From: CAIPFQ01 sp964641775
GTDB lineage: Bacteria > Chlamydiota > Chlamydiia > Chlamydiales > SM23-39
NCBI GenBank assembly: GCA_964641775.1
Contig: CAZXLK010000001.1
Location: forward strand, 1 to 64,000
Direction: 5' to 3'
DNA length: 64,000 nt
Positions 6,929 to 15,941 of the stretch are shown in pieces (the stretch's first letter is position 1; each line of letters begins with the position of its first letter). Under the pieces are notes generated by a model. That model saw only the letters and a list, made by a program, of their open reading frames with translations. It was not told the DNA's origin and made no database searches. Position numbers and translations under genes: made by a program.

Positions 6929-8425
6929 TTAAAATGTATAAAAGCCTTTAAATGAAACATCTAAAGGATAAGGTTTAAATTCTTCTCTCCAAAGGTCTTT
7001 GGTTTGAGGACGAGCAAGACTCTTAGGCTCTTCAAATAACCCCTCTCCACCCTCATTAGAGTTTGAAAGAAGCTTGTTTAAGAGCGGTTCTGCTCTTGCA
7101 GCAGCTTTAGCTTCTCTAGAAATTAGATATAGCCTTTCTACTAGCCAAGACTTTGCAAGGCTTATATCTCTTAATGCATGCTGAAAATATCTTTTTTCAT
7201 CACTATTTTCATTAAGATAGTAAGAAGGATTTCCCGGCACCGATTTAAATATTTCTTCAAGATCATTAAGTCCTTCTAACGCATCGATTACTTGTTCTAG
7301 ATTCATCTTTTTAACACTTGCTTCATGTTCAGGCAAAAAGCCAATTCCTAAATTTGAAAATTCAGGAAAATCTAGAAGAAAGCCATCAAAATGATATTGC
7401 AAATTTGCTTGGGCTCTTTGGATCATGAGACGACGTTCATGTCCTTCAACTTCTTTTTTATAACCGCGAATCTCACGTAGCCTATTATTCAGTTTTTCAG
7501 CTAGGTCAATCTGGTCATGATCAGCATGTCTTAAAGAGGTAATGTGCTTTAATTGACTGCGAAGTTCAGATTCGATTTTTGCATTTCTTCTAGCAAGACA
7601 TGAAAACAGATGTTTTTTATTAAAACTCTCAACAAGTTCATCATCAAGAGAATAAACTTTTGATACTATTCTATTATCATTTTCTTTATTTAAAGACTCT
7701 TCCTTTAATGTAAAAACTGTTTGAAGATCATCTTGTTCTTCTAAATTTTTTACCATCGTTTTTAAGTCTTCAAATCTAGCTTGGTCCTCCCGAGTGAGTT
7801 CCGATTTTATTGATTTCAATCTCAAATTCAAATATTTATCCCTAGCTGCTTGATCATCAAGTAATTCTACAACCTTTTGAATATCATTAGATAAAATGAG
7901 TAACCTCATTTCCTTAAGAGCTTCCCAAGTCATTGGACTCATTTGTTTACATAATTCCGAAAGGGCATCTTTTGCTTTTTCGATTTCGCTATCAGTCATC
8001 AAAAAAACATCTTCAGCATTAATTGAGTCAATGCCAATTTTCGCAAGTTCTGGAAATTCCTTTCGGATAGATAAAAGTTGCTTTATGATCCGCATTTTTG
8101 GCTGTTCATGAACCAGACGATCTGAGATATCTCTATATTCTGGAGAATCATGGATTATGCCCAATTTATAATAGGCTACTGCAAGTAACTCTACCCTATG
8201 CTTTTCCCATTTAGCAAAGTCTGCAAGATTCTTTTCATCACGAATAGGCGGGTAATCCTTTAAAATCCGTTCGGCAACCCTTTTGCATTTTATATCTTCT
8301 GGAAGGTTAAGACCTATAACGATATCCCAAATCCATTCAAAGATAGACAAATCTTTTCTAAATAGGTCTTTAAAAACTTGGGCAGAATCTACTTGATCTA
8401 CTGTAGGAATTATATTTAAATCCAT
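6929..8425 (-). CDS. Unrecognised helical protein (498 aa)
   Basis: 498 residues, almost entirely predicted helix, with no signal peptide and no membrane segment. Charged heptad-like stretches around 195-330 (for example LTREDQARFEDLKTMVKNLEEQ and KLNNRLREIRGYKKEVEGHERRL) suggest coiled coil. The start ATG at 8425 has AAGGAT eight bases upstream. It is followed upstream by another unrecognised gene on the same strand. Large soluble coiled-coil proteins of lineage-restricted distribution are often secreted effectors in chlamydiae, but no domain supports that here. Confidence 0.75.
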   Translation of the reverse strand: MDLNIIPTVDQVDSAQVFKDLFRKDLSIFEWIWDIVIGLNLPEDIKCKRVAERILKDYPPIRDEKNLADFAKWEKHRVELLAVAYYKLGIIHDSPEYRDISDRLVHEQPKMRIIKQLLSIRKEFPELAKIGIDSINAEDVFLMTDSEIEKAKDALSELCKQMSPMTWEALKEMRLLILSNDIQKVVELLDDQAARDKYLNLRLKSIKSELTREDQARFEDLKTMVKNLEEQDDLQTVFTLKEESLNKENDNRIVSKVYSLDDELVESFNKKHLFSCLARRNAKIESELRSQLKHITSLRHADHDQIDLAEKLNNRLREIRGYKKEVEGHERRLMIQRAQANLQYHFDGFLLDFPEFSNLGIGFLPEHEASVKKMNLEQVIDALEGLNDLEEIFKSVPGNPSYYLNENSDEKRYFQHALRDISLAKSWLVERLYLISREAKAAARAEPLLNKLLSNSNEGGEGLFEEPKSLARPQTKDLWREEFKPYPLDVSFKGFYTF

Positions 8426-8541
8426 AATAATTATCCTTTTTATTGATTTTATTTAAAATGATTATAACATTATTCGGTAATTTTTAAAAGAAATAATTAA
8501 CATTATCCACTTATAATCAGAGATTTATAATCTGCTAATAT

Positions 8542-9297
8542 TCAAGATCTTGCAATTAATTCATTGAGCAATTCAACAATTGCATCATGTTCTCTTGCAG
8601 CTGCTCCCAAAATGTTTGGTTCAGCAATTGGAGCCGGTTCTTTTTGTTCATGAACTGGGATAAGCCCCTCCTCTGGAGAAGCTGGGTCATCTATCCCTAA
8701 AAAAGCCTCCTCTTCACGTCTTGCTTCGCCTTCAGCTGGGGCTGGGGCTGCCTTAGGATTTCTGGTTACTATATAATACGTCCCGAGGCCGAGAAGGGCT
8801 AAAGGTAGATAATCCCCAAAAACCCTGAGAACATTCCTGATTCCAAGGTTCCCGAGGACTGTGGCAGCAGTGGCAACGCCCACTCCCCTCACCCAAGGAT
8901 TTTGAAGTGTTTTGGTAAGATCCAATTTTGGCGGACTAACGTTTAATGGGATAGCCGGCTCAGCTTCGGATATGGCTCTGAGGGGGTTTTGGATGCCGAG
9001 GGCTTTAAGGCCGGTATCCATAACCTCTTTGTCTAAGTGAGTTAGGATAGCGTCATTGATTGTTTCAAAATAGCCGGGGTTATAGGCGGGGTCTTCTTTT
9101 TTGAGTCTTGCAAGGATGGCATTGGCCTTGGAGATATCCTCCATAGCTTTTGTTAGATAGTCTTTTTTACTTTGGATGAAAGCTGCATTTGCATTTGGAT
9201 AGGTAAAAGCCTTTTCCATATCCGCTAAATTCTCTAGGTGGATGGGAGCATCGCTTTCGTATTGTTTTAAGATTTTTTGATCAGCGCTTAATAACAT
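8542..9297 (-). CDS. Unrecognised protein with a central membrane hairpin
   Basis: 251 residues. The first 110 are helical and charged. Then come two closely spaced hydrophobic segments (WVRGVGVATAATVLGNLGI and YLPLALLGLGTYYIV) and an acidic/Pro tail ending in a helix (HDAIVELLNELIARS). The bilobed hydrophobic hairpin flanked by soluble domains recalls chlamydial inclusion-membrane (Inc) proteins, though Inc hairpins are usually nearer the N-terminus. No SD-like sequence is obvious. It precedes the 498-aa gene by about 115 bases on the same strand and may be co-transcribed with it. Confidence 0.7.
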   Translation of the reverse strand: MLLSADQKILKQYESDAPIHLENLADMEKAFTYPNANAAFIQSKKDYLTKAMEDISKANAILARLKKEDPAYNPGYFETINDAILTHLDKEVMDTGLKALGIQNPLRAISEAEPAIPLNVSPPKLDLTKTLQNPWVRGVGVATAATVLGNLGIRNVLRVFGDYLPLALLGLGTYYIVTRNPKAAPAPAEGEARREEEAFLGIDDPASPEEGLIPVHEQKEPAPIAEPNILGAAAREHDAIVELLNELIARS

Positions 9298-9414
9298 ATT
9301 CCATATCCTCGGTTAATTATAAAAATTATATCACAAATAGTATATAAATTAAATAATAATAATTTCTATAATATCCATAAAAATTATTTTACTTTTAGGA
9401 AGATTGAAAAATGG

Positions 9415-9420
9415 TATAAT
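9415..9420 (+). promoter_or_regulatory. Candidate -10 box giving a near-leaderless transcript
   Basis: A perfect TATAAT ends nine bases before the ATG at 9430, which would place the transcription start almost on the start codon. No convincing -35 box is spaced correctly, so this is weak. Confidence 0.3.
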
Positions 9421-9429
9421 GATTTTTAT

Positions 9430-9711
9430 ATGGCAAGAGACCGGCAATTTCATCTCGATCAAGAGTCTGTCTTAAAGAATCTCGAAGAGCTCCAAATCAG
9501 CTTAAACGCTTGTGTGTCAGAAGGAATGATCGATCTGGACGATGGCTATTACAATGAGCTTTTAGGGCTGATTGAGGACGCTAGAATATCGAAAGGTAAA
9601 GATCAGCTCAAGGAAGCGATTGATCGGGCAAGAAGCCTGGAGATCGAAATGGCCGCCTGGCTTGCCCATCAGGGCAAAACTACGGTCTCTCGTTTATGGC
9701 CGAAAATATAA
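9430..9711 (+). CDS. Small helical hypothetical protein
   Basis: 93 residues, predicted all helical and amphipathic (QESVLKNLEELQISLNACV, YYNELLGLIEDARIS, KDQLKEAIDRARSLEIEMAAWLA), ending in a basic/aromatic tail RLWPKI. There is no membrane segment. It converges on the downstream glycosyltransferase pseudogene with only seven bases between ends. Size and shape would suit a secretion chaperone or regulatory helical bundle, but no family was recognised. Confidence 0.6.
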   Translation: MARDRQFHLDQESVLKNLEELQISLNACVSEGMIDLDDGYYNELLGLIEDARISKGKDQLKEAIDRARSLEIEMAAWLAHQGKTTVSRLWPKI

Positions 9712-9718
9712 ACCACTA

Positions 9719-10686
9719 TCAAGTCAGAAAATGGGCATTTTCACGAATTTTTGTCCGGATGCGATCCAGCATTTCAAGCACATGGCTCACTGTCGGAAAA
9801 AGAACCGGCATATTCAGATAGGAATTCATCCCGGTATCTCCATGGATGCATGACGGATAATAATCCAGATCATTTGCTGCCACTGCGGTTTTGTATTTTT
9901 GGGAGCCGTGTCTAAAGGGAAGGCGGAATTCGGGAGCCGTTAAAGATGGAATGTAAAGATTCCAGCAAAAGTCATTCGTGCAGGAAATGGGGTTATTGCC
10001 ATTTTCCGTGTTGATTGCAATAGGAGTGATGGAATACAAAGCGGCAAGTTCTGCAAAGGTTAGCTGATTATAAAGAGAAATGGCGTCTTGAAAAAACTCG
10101 GATGGATAAAGGGTTTTATTGCAATCCACTCCCCTCTGATACGTTATATCTTTTCCCACAAGGATCACTCCAATCCCTTTTTTTTGAATCGCTGTGATCA
10201 ATTCTTGATAATATGCGAGGGGAAGAGTCCTTGATGGCCAGGTAATTGCCGGTGAAATCACGACAAAATTGCCTTCTAGGATGTGATTTTTTTCGGCAAG
10301 GGGATGATTGAGAAGAAGAGATTTTACTCTTTGAAGGTCCTCTTCTTTCCAATAGGCTTCCAAGGTTTTTTCAGAGTCTCGAAGAACTAGCCGAAGAGCT
10401 TTTATCGAGATCAGATCCACTGTATGAATTCTAGAATGGGACAAATGGATATAGGACGGCACCGTACAATAAAGGTACGGTCATTGTAAATATCTGGAGG
10501 TTTTGGAAAGTCATCTTTGTAGGTTTGAAGATTACGGATGTAGGGATTATTGAGAAATGGTTCGGATCTTCTGCACCAAACATCAAGATGCTTGAAATAT
10601 TTGGAAAATGTCCGAATTGTGGGAGTGTGATAGACAAGATCGCCATATCCTTCCCATGTCGTAATTAAAAGCGCAGATTGTTGCAT
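9719..10686 (-). pseudogene. GT9 / heptosyltransferase-like glycosyltransferase, frameshifted
   Basis: Two frames together give one glycosyltransferase. The N-terminal part from the ATG at 10686 (AGGA upstream) reads MQQSALLITTWEGYGDLVYH, with the GT9 glycine-rich G-Y-G-D start, up to about 10470. The rest continues in another frame: SYIHLSHSRIHTVDLIS, FVVISPAITWPSRTLP, GIGVILVGKDI, NTENGNNPISCTNDFCWN, ending at 9719. A single -1-type shift near 10462-10480 rejoins them. A 7-base inverted repeat (ACCGTAC/GTACGGT) lies exactly there. It may be a pseudogene or an assembly error. The complete protein would transfer a heptose-like sugar to a surface glycan. Confidence 0.7.
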
Positions 10687-10785
10687 TACTTTTCCTATTA
10701 ACATTTGATCACCACAATTAATGTATATTTGCAATAATATATCAAATGTAATAAATTTTCGTATAAAAAATACAGGAATAATAAT

Positions 10786-12555
10786 ATGCAATTAAAAGAT
10801 GATTTAATGGAATGCAATAAACTGGTAGCGCAGGGACAAATTGATGAAGCGGAAAAACATCTGCATCAGATTCTTTCCAATGATTCTACCCGCTTTAATG
10901 CATGGTATTTTCTCGGTTCGATTCAAATGAATAAAAATAAAATGGATGATGCGATTGATTCCTACAAAAAAGCGATTTTTCTTTTAAATCAGGAAAAAAA
11001 CCGCTTTGTGATGGGAAAAGAAAACCAGCTATTGGATATCTATATCAAGCTTGGAGTGTGTTATGCGCAAAAACAACAATTGGGCCTTGCCATCGAATGG
11101 ACTCAAAAAGCTTTGGAAATTGATCCTGGAAATGTCGATATTTGGATCAATTTGGGTGGTTTTCAAATTCATTTTGGGAAGATGGATGAGGCTCTCAGCT
11201 CGATCAACCGAGGCCTGAAGCTTAACCCCCAGCATCCTGCTTTGTTACTAAATGCAGCCATTTTGATGCATCAGAAAAAAAACTATGAGGAAGCATCCCA
11301 CTACTACAAAAAATCTCTTAAGCAGCAGAAAAATATCAAGGCATTTGAGCTTCTGATTCAGGTTTTGATCAAATTGAGGCGGTTTCAAGAAGGTCTGGAT
11401 TTTAGCGATGAGGCTTTGAAAATCTCTCCAAATAACTTCGATATATTGCAATGCAGGGCAAGCATTTTCATGGAGACAGCTAAATATGAAGAAGGGATCA
11501 ACACCTATCGCAAGATGCTGGAAGTTAACCCCGATCGCTCCATTACTGTTTCTGATTTGGGAGGAGCTTTAACATATGCAGGGCATTTTCAAGAAACCAT
11601 CTCTTTATATGAAGAGTTTATGAAAAAAAATCCCAATGATCCCGTCATTGATATCATCAGGTGGAACATGGCCTTTCCCCTTCTTCTCTTTGGTGATTTT
11701 CAACAAGGGCTCTCGATGTATGAGTCCAGAGTAAAGGTGAAACAGATCACAGAAAAATACAGTAAACTGACGGTAATTACTCCCCGCTGGCAGGGAGAAA
11801 AAATCGAGGGGAAAACCCTTCTTATCCGCTGCTCTCTTCAAGGTCTTGGCGATTCCATTCAATTTTTAAGATATCTTCCCAAATTGTTTGGCTATAAATG
11901 CAAAATCATTCTTGAGATGTCTGATCAATTGCACTGCATTTTCCATGATCTGGGAATAACTTTAGTCTCTTTAGACGATCCCACACCGGATCATGATGTC
12001 CATACCGATGTAATGAGCCTTCCCTATCTTTTTTCTACAAGGTATGAAACGATTCCGCCCCCTATTTCCTTGAAAGCTAAAAATAAACCGATCAAAAATC
12101 AAATTGGAATTGCATGGAAGGGAAATCCTTTAAATCCCATCTTCAAACATAAATCGATGAGGGTGGAGAATTTTGAAAAGCTATTGCAAATTCCGGGCAA
12201 GATCTATCTCTCTCTTCAAAAAGATGTAACCGATGAAGAGGGCAAATTTCTTGATTCCCACCACGTTCAACGCCCCCTTTTGAACACCATCGAGGATGTT
12301 TTGGAAATTCTTCAAACTTGTGAAATGGTAATTACCATAGATACAATGGTTGCCCATCTTGCTGCAACCATTGGCATTCCGACATGGATCTTTTTGCCCT
12401 ATGTACCTGACTGGCGGTGGTTTTTAGAAAGAACTGACTCTCCCTGGTACCCAACCGCCAGGCTCTTTCGACAAAAGGCTATGGATGATTGGTCTCATCC
12501 GATGGATTCAGTTTTAAGCTTGTTTAAGAAAAGCATATCTATACAATCCCATTAG
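10786..12555 (+). CDS. TPR protein with C-terminal GT9-like glycosyltransferase domain
   Basis: 589 residues. About eight tetratricopeptide repeats span residues 5-280 (for example ARFNAWYFLGSIQMNKNKMDDAIDSYKKAI and VDIWINLGGFQIHFGKMDEALSSINRGLKLNP). A C-terminal domain from about 310 then follows, with GEKIEGKTLLIRCSLQGLGDSIQFLRYLP, IGIAWKGNP and ITIDTMVAHLAATIGIPTWIFLP, the pattern of heptosyltransferase-like GT-B proteins fused to TPRs. ATG at 10786 has AGGA eight bases upstream. It is divergent from the GT9 pseudogene and has a shorter paralogue at 46297-47370. Probable role: protein or surface-glycan glycosylation with the TPRs binding the acceptor. Confidence 0.85.
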   Translation: MQLKDDLMECNKLVAQGQIDEAEKHLHQILSNDSTRFNAWYFLGSIQMNKNKMDDAIDSYKKAIFLLNQEKNRFVMGKENQLLDIYIKLGVCYAQKQQLGLAIEWTQKALEIDPGNVDIWINLGGFQIHFGKMDEALSSINRGLKLNPQHPALLLNAAILMHQKKNYEEASHYYKKSLKQQKNIKAFELLIQVLIKLRRFQEGLDFSDEALKISPNNFDILQCRASIFMETAKYEEGINTYRKMLEVNPDRSITVSDLGGALTYAGHFQETISLYEEFMKKNPNDPVIDIIRWNMAFPLLLFGDFQQGLSMYESRVKVKQITEKYSKLTVITPRWQGEKIEGKTLLIRCSLQGLGDSIQFLRYLPKLFGYKCKIILEMSDQLHCIFHDLGITLVSLDDPTPDHDVHTDVMSLPYLFSTRYETIPPPISLKAKNKPIKNQIGIAWKGNPLNPIFKHKSMRVENFEKLLQIPGKIYLSLQKDVTDEEGKFLDSHHVQRPLLNTIEDVLEILQTCEMVITIDTMVAHLAATIGIPTWIFLPYVPDWRWFLERTDSPWYPTARLFRQKAMDDWSHPMDSVLSLFKKSISIQSH

Positions 12556-13284
12556 GAGAGTTGCTGCTTGAGAGACATTCAGAGATTCGATTTTCCCAAG
12601 CATCTCAATATGGAGTCTGCTATTTGCTTTTTTCCGAATGAGGGGCTGTATTCCTTCCCCCTCCGATCCGACAATGAGAAGAGTTCTGGGGGTAAATTGG
12701 TACTCCCAGGCGCTTTTTGATCCTTCGCTCAAATCGGCTGCAACTGCCTCAAATCCCCCTTCTTGAAACTGGCTCACGGCTTCTGCCAGGTTCGAAATCC
12801 GAATGAGCGGAAGAAGCTCGCTTGCCCCTGAGCTTGCCTTGGCAACTGTTGGAGTTAAATCAGAGCCCCGATTTTTTGACCAAACAATGGCATCAGCTCC
12901 CAGGCACTCTGCTGCGCGAATTAAAGCCCCAAAATTCTGTGGGTCAAAAATCTGATCGGCCATTAAAACAAGGGAGTGTTCTTTGTCTTCAATTTTTTGC
13001 AAAAATTTCCCCACATCGAGAAAGTCCCTTCCCTTTACATGGGCAACGACTCCTTGATGAGAATCCGATCCTGTCATTTTCGAGAGCATCTCCTCAGATG
13101 CCGCGATCACTTCTATCCCCTCTTTTTTACATCGCGAAATCAACTCCTCTTTTTTTGAATAGACCTTGAGGAGTCTTTTTGGGGCATGTTTTAGGATTTC
13201 CTCAATAGCATGGACTCCCATTATGAGCTGATCTCGAGGAGGAAGGCGGGACCCTGGCTGATGATATGAGTGGGGATCGTTCAT
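12514..13284 (-). CDS. rlmB: 23S rRNA 2'-O-methyltransferase RlmB/TrmH family (SpoU)
   Basis: About 256 residues. A short N-terminal substrate-binding domain begins MGVHAIEEIL. The three SPOUT knot motifs follow: DQIFDPQNFGALIRAAE (motif 1), LLIVGSEGEGI (motif 2) and SLNVSQAATLLMGLYR (motif 3). This is the RlmB-type architecture, methylating the ribose of a guanosine in 23S rRNA; TrmH-like tRNA specificity cannot be excluded. I start it at the ATG at 13284, which overlaps the stop of the upstream SET gene (ATGA), so it is translationally coupled. Its 3' end overlaps the converging TPR gene by about 40 bases. Confidence 0.9.
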   Translation of the reverse strand: MNDPHSYHQPGSRLPPRDQLIMGVHAIEEILKHAPKRLLKVYSKKEELISRCKKEGIEVIAASEEMLSKMTGSDSHQGVVAHVKGRDFLDVGKFLQKIEDKEHSLVLMADQIFDPQNFGALIRAAECLGADAIVWSKNRGSDLTPTVAKASSGASELLPLIRISNLAEAVSQFQEGGFEAVAADLSEGSKSAWEYQFTPRTLLIVGSEGEGIQPLIRKKANSRLHIEMLGKIESLNVSQAATLLMGLYRYAFLKQA

Positions 13285-13877
13285 AGAGGTTCTGGTTTTG
13301 TCCTTTTCGACCAATAATCTGGCCCATAATCATAAAGAAGCTGCTCGCCGATAGCAATCGGTTTATTTGCAACGAGGATCACATGGTTAATCCCATCCAG
13401 ACATGCAAGGGCTGTAATGAGATTTGGGTTTTCTCCATGGTTGATGTAGCGGGCAATTCCCCCCTGATCTTGGGCATCGATGATATAAGGAGTTGGGGCA
13501 AGAGGCCCTGCAAGATATTCAAAACAATAGGCGTTTTTTCGGTCTTCTTTTTGCCGCTTTCTCACTTTGCCGCTATATTCGACAATGAACTCCCTTTTCT
13601 TAAATGGCTTTGCAGCAAAAACACCCCATCCAATTGCATCGCTGATCCAAGAGATTTTTACTTGGGGCATTAAAGCATTTTGTATTTCTGTTTTGTAATA
13701 GGCTCCATTCCAAAACATATCTTGGGTAGGCCCTGCTTTTTTCACCCTTTTTGCGATATCCTGGATGATCGAAAAATGATCAAAATCAAGCGCGGGGATA
13801 AAAAGCGCCCCTGTCATGGCTTCAAAATGAGAAATGGAAATTTCTTGGCAGATGCTGCTTTTTTCTACAAAAATCAT
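13281..13877 (-). CDS. SET-domain protein, NUE-like lysine methyltransferase
   Basis: 198 residues. The SET core is clear: GWGVFAAKPFKKREFIVEYSGKV (GxG plus Y-x-G), the pseudoknot segment ARYINHGENPNL (canonical RFINHSxxPN) and EQLLYDYGPDYW (ExxxDYG). Small SET proteins of chlamydiae such as NUE methylate chlamydial histones and host chromatin. The histone H1-like gene at 23.7 kb offers a plausible bacterial substrate. The gene overlaps both neighbours by four bases (ATGA), in the order SET-2, SET-1, rlmB. The post-SET cysteines are absent. Confidence is high for the fold, moderate for the substrate. Confidence 0.88.
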   Translation of the reverse strand: MIFVEKSSICQEISISHFEAMTGALFIPALDFDHFSIIQDIAKRVKKAGPTQDMFWNGAYYKTEIQNALMPQVKISWISDAIGWGVFAAKPFKKREFIVEYSGKVRKRQKEDRKNAYCFEYLAGPLAPTPYIIDAQDQGGIARYINHGENPNLITALACLDGINHVILVANKPIAIGEQLLYDYGPDYWSKRTKPEPL

Positions 13878-14842
13878 TCAAAATCAATCGGCGTCTGAGA
13901 GTTTTTTTTCCAAAAAAACATACCGTAATCAAATGTGAGCTGCGTCCCTTCCGGGATCTCTTTGATTGCTACAAAAATCATCCTTGGGATGCCTCTCCAA
14001 TACACCGACTGCAAACTTAAATTGGGCTTTGAGCTGTGATTGATAAGGCGGGTAAAATTGCCCATTTTTTCTGCATCGAGAATGAATTTTCGCCGCCCCA
14101 TTTCCCAAACGGTATACCGGACGCAAAAAACCTTATCTTTGAGCTCTTTTTTCTTTCTCTCTTTGATTTGGCCTCGATACTCCCCTGCAAAAGCGCAGCT
14201 TGGGATCCTTTTTTCTGCAAAAACGCCAAAGCCTACTTTGTCATCGATATAGCGAATCGATACTTTGGGATGATCCCCTTTTTCTATTTCCTTATCAAAA
14301 TAAATCCCCATCCAGATTTTTTCCGGCAAAATGGCATCTTCTTCTTTTGCCCTTTTGGTCTTGGCTACAATTTCATGAAAAATGGCGTCTGATTCAAAAA
14401 CGGGCTGGGGGATGTATTCGATCACGGGAAGCTGCTCAAATCTTTCTTGATCATAGACCAACACATTTGGCTCTTTGGAAAAAGGAGGAGCTAGTCCGGA
14501 AAGGATTTCTGAGATCTCTTTTCTGGGCAAAAATCTTGCAAGCTCAAGCGGCGTCCAATTGAAGCTATTTCGGCGCCATTTCAATTGTGGGATAGAGACA
14601 TGGATCGCTTTTACAAGATCGGGCCGTCCATCTCGTATGGCAAGATGCAAAAGAGACTCTTCCCCTTCTGTTGTGGTCAAAAGCCTGGCCGGATGTCTAT
14701 GAATCGGTATAGCTTGAAGAAATTTTTCCCAAGAGATTTTGCCATAAGATAGGGCATCTAAAGAAGACCTCCACTCATCATTTTTTTCTTCTTGATCAAA
14801 TCCGTAATCCTCCATGGGAAGAATCGACGAAAATTGCGTCAT
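13874..14842 (-). CDS. Ankyrin-SET domain protein
   Basis: 322 residues. Residues about 60-120 hold one or two ankyrin-like repeats (EESLLHLAIRDGRPDLVKAIHVSIP, NWTPLELARFLPRKEI). The C-terminal half is a SET domain: VGFGVFAEKRIPSCAFAGEYRGQI, FTRLINHSSKPNLSLQ (canonical NHSxxPN) and GTQLTFDYG. It is paralogous to the next gene, which lacks the ankyrin part, so tandem duplication with domain gain or loss is likely. No signal peptide; chlamydial SET effectors use type III secretion. First of three translationally coupled genes. Confidence 0.88.
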   Translation of the reverse strand: MTQFSSILPMEDYGFDQEEKNDEWRSSLDALSYGKISWEKFLQAIPIHRHPARLLTTTEGEESLLHLAIRDGRPDLVKAIHVSIPQLKWRRNSFNWTPLELARFLPRKEISEILSGLAPPFSKEPNVLVYDQERFEQLPVIEYIPQPVFESDAIFHEIVAKTKRAKEEDAILPEKIWMGIYFDKEIEKGDHPKVSIRYIDDKVGFGVFAEKRIPSCAFAGEYRGQIKERKKKELKDKVFCVRYTVWEMGRRKFILDAEKMGNFTRLINHSSKPNLSLQSVYWRGIPRMIFVAIKEIPEGTQLTFDYGMFFWKKNSQTPIDFE

Positions 14843-14914
14843 GTATGATACCCCGCTACTTTTTTAGAAAACTGCAACCATACTGGATTGAAGATTCTTT
14901 TTGCAACGGGATCT

Positions 14915-15097
14915 TTACATTTGAGAGATTTTATCCCATTTATCGTGGAGTCTTAGATGGATAGAGGCTTGATGTAGTGAATAAAATTTTTCTGCGAAGG
15001 GATAAAGCGTCTCATTGCCAATAAATGCAAGTGAATATAAATGATATCCCATGCTTTTTGTAAAATCTATTGTAAATGGATCGCTTTTTTTATTCAT
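14915..15097 (-). CDS. Possible small protein (60 aa) in a 380-base gap
   Basis: The interval 14843-15220 has no recognisable gene. The best candidate is a 60-residue frame with ATG at 15097, reading NKKSDPFTIDFTKSMGYHLY and ending DKWDKISQM. The composition is protein-like, but there is no clear SD and no family. The remaining bases are AT-rich, with weak promoter-like sequence ahead of adenylate kinase. Confidence 0.3.
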   Translation of the reverse strand: MNKKSDPFTIDFTKSMGYHLYSLAFIGNETLYPFAEKFYSLHQASIHLRLHDKWDKISQM

Positions 15098-15220
15098 AAT
15101 TTATCTTTTTGGTTCAGCTATTATACAATTAAGCAATTATAAAAACAATGGAAAAAAAAGTTTCATTGTCATCTCTTGCGTAATTTTAGCCATTTCGCAT
15201 AAAATCATACGGGGTTAAAA

Positions 15221-15940
15221 ATGAATCTACTCATTGGATGGCTTTCGATGCTTGCAATGTTAATGGGAAACGGACCGGTTGAAAAATCTTTTGTTATTAT
15301 TTTGCTGGGTCCTCCGGGAAGCGGCAAGGGAACGCATGCCAAACCACTCAGCCAAGAACTCAGCATCCCACACATTTCTACAGGCGATCTTTTTCGGGAT
15401 AACATTAGCCGCCAAACTCTAGTTGGGAAAAAAGCAAAAGCATTCATGGATGAGGGGAAATTGGTTCCCGATGAAATCGTTCTTGAAATGCTTTTTTTAA
15501 GATTGGAGAAGCCCGATTGTAAACAGGGTTTTATTCTCGATGGTTGTCCCAGAACGATCTTTCAAGCAAAAACTTTGGATCAAAAATTGAAAAACGCCCG
15601 TATCATTGCAATCAATCTCAATGTCCCAGACAACCTTCTCGTCGAAAGAATATCGGGACGACTGGCATGCAAAGCCTGCGGCAAGCCCTACCATAAAACC
15701 TACCATCCGCCTCAAACTGCCGGCCAATGTGATTCTTGCAAAGGCTCCCTGTATCAGCGAGATGATGACAAAGAAGAAATTTTGAAAAAAAGATTAGAAG
15801 TCTACCATTCCGAAACGAAGCCGCTCATCGACTATTACCGGGAAAAACATGATGTTTTGCGGACAGTAGAAGCCGGCGCAGCCCCAAATGAGGTATTCCA
15901 GCATATTCTTGATGCGCTCGGCGCCCCCGCCAAAATTTAA
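15221..15940 (+). CDS. adk: Adenylate kinase with zinc-type lid and hydrophobic N-terminal extension
   Basis: 239 residues. The P-loop LLGPPGSGKGTHA lies at about 29-41, the NMP-binding part is HISTGDLFRD, and GFILDGCPRT is conserved. The lid carries four Cys (CKACGKPYHK ... CDSCKG), indicating a structural zinc site. It interconverts ATP + AMP and 2 ADP. Odd point: about 20 residues precede the core, MNLLIGWLSMLAMLMGNG, hydrophobic and with no basic residue. Internal ATGs at 15248, 15257 and 15263 could remove most of it, so this may be a start-site artefact rather than a membrane anchor. GGGG lies upstream of the first ATG. Confidence 0.93.
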   Translation: MNLLIGWLSMLAMLMGNGPVEKSFVIILLGPPGSGKGTHAKPLSQELSIPHISTGDLFRDNISRQTLVGKKAKAFMDEGKLVPDEIVLEMLFLRLEKPDCKQGFILDGCPRTIFQAKTLDQKLKNARIIAINLNVPDNLLVERISGRLACKACGKPYHKTYHPPQTAGQCDSCKGSLYQRDDDKEEILKKRLEVYHSETKPLIDYYREKHDVLRTVEAGAAPNEVFQHILDALGAPAKI

Positions 15941-15941
15941 C

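Noticed and set aside
10411..10686. Programmed frameshift in the GT9 gene
   Set aside because: There is no slippery heptamer or downstream pseudoknot visible; a mutation or sequencing error is simpler.
14036..14562. Plus-strand frames of 118 and 120 codons
   Set aside because: They are antisense to the ankyrin-SET gene, which has clear domains and start; composition mirrors that gene.
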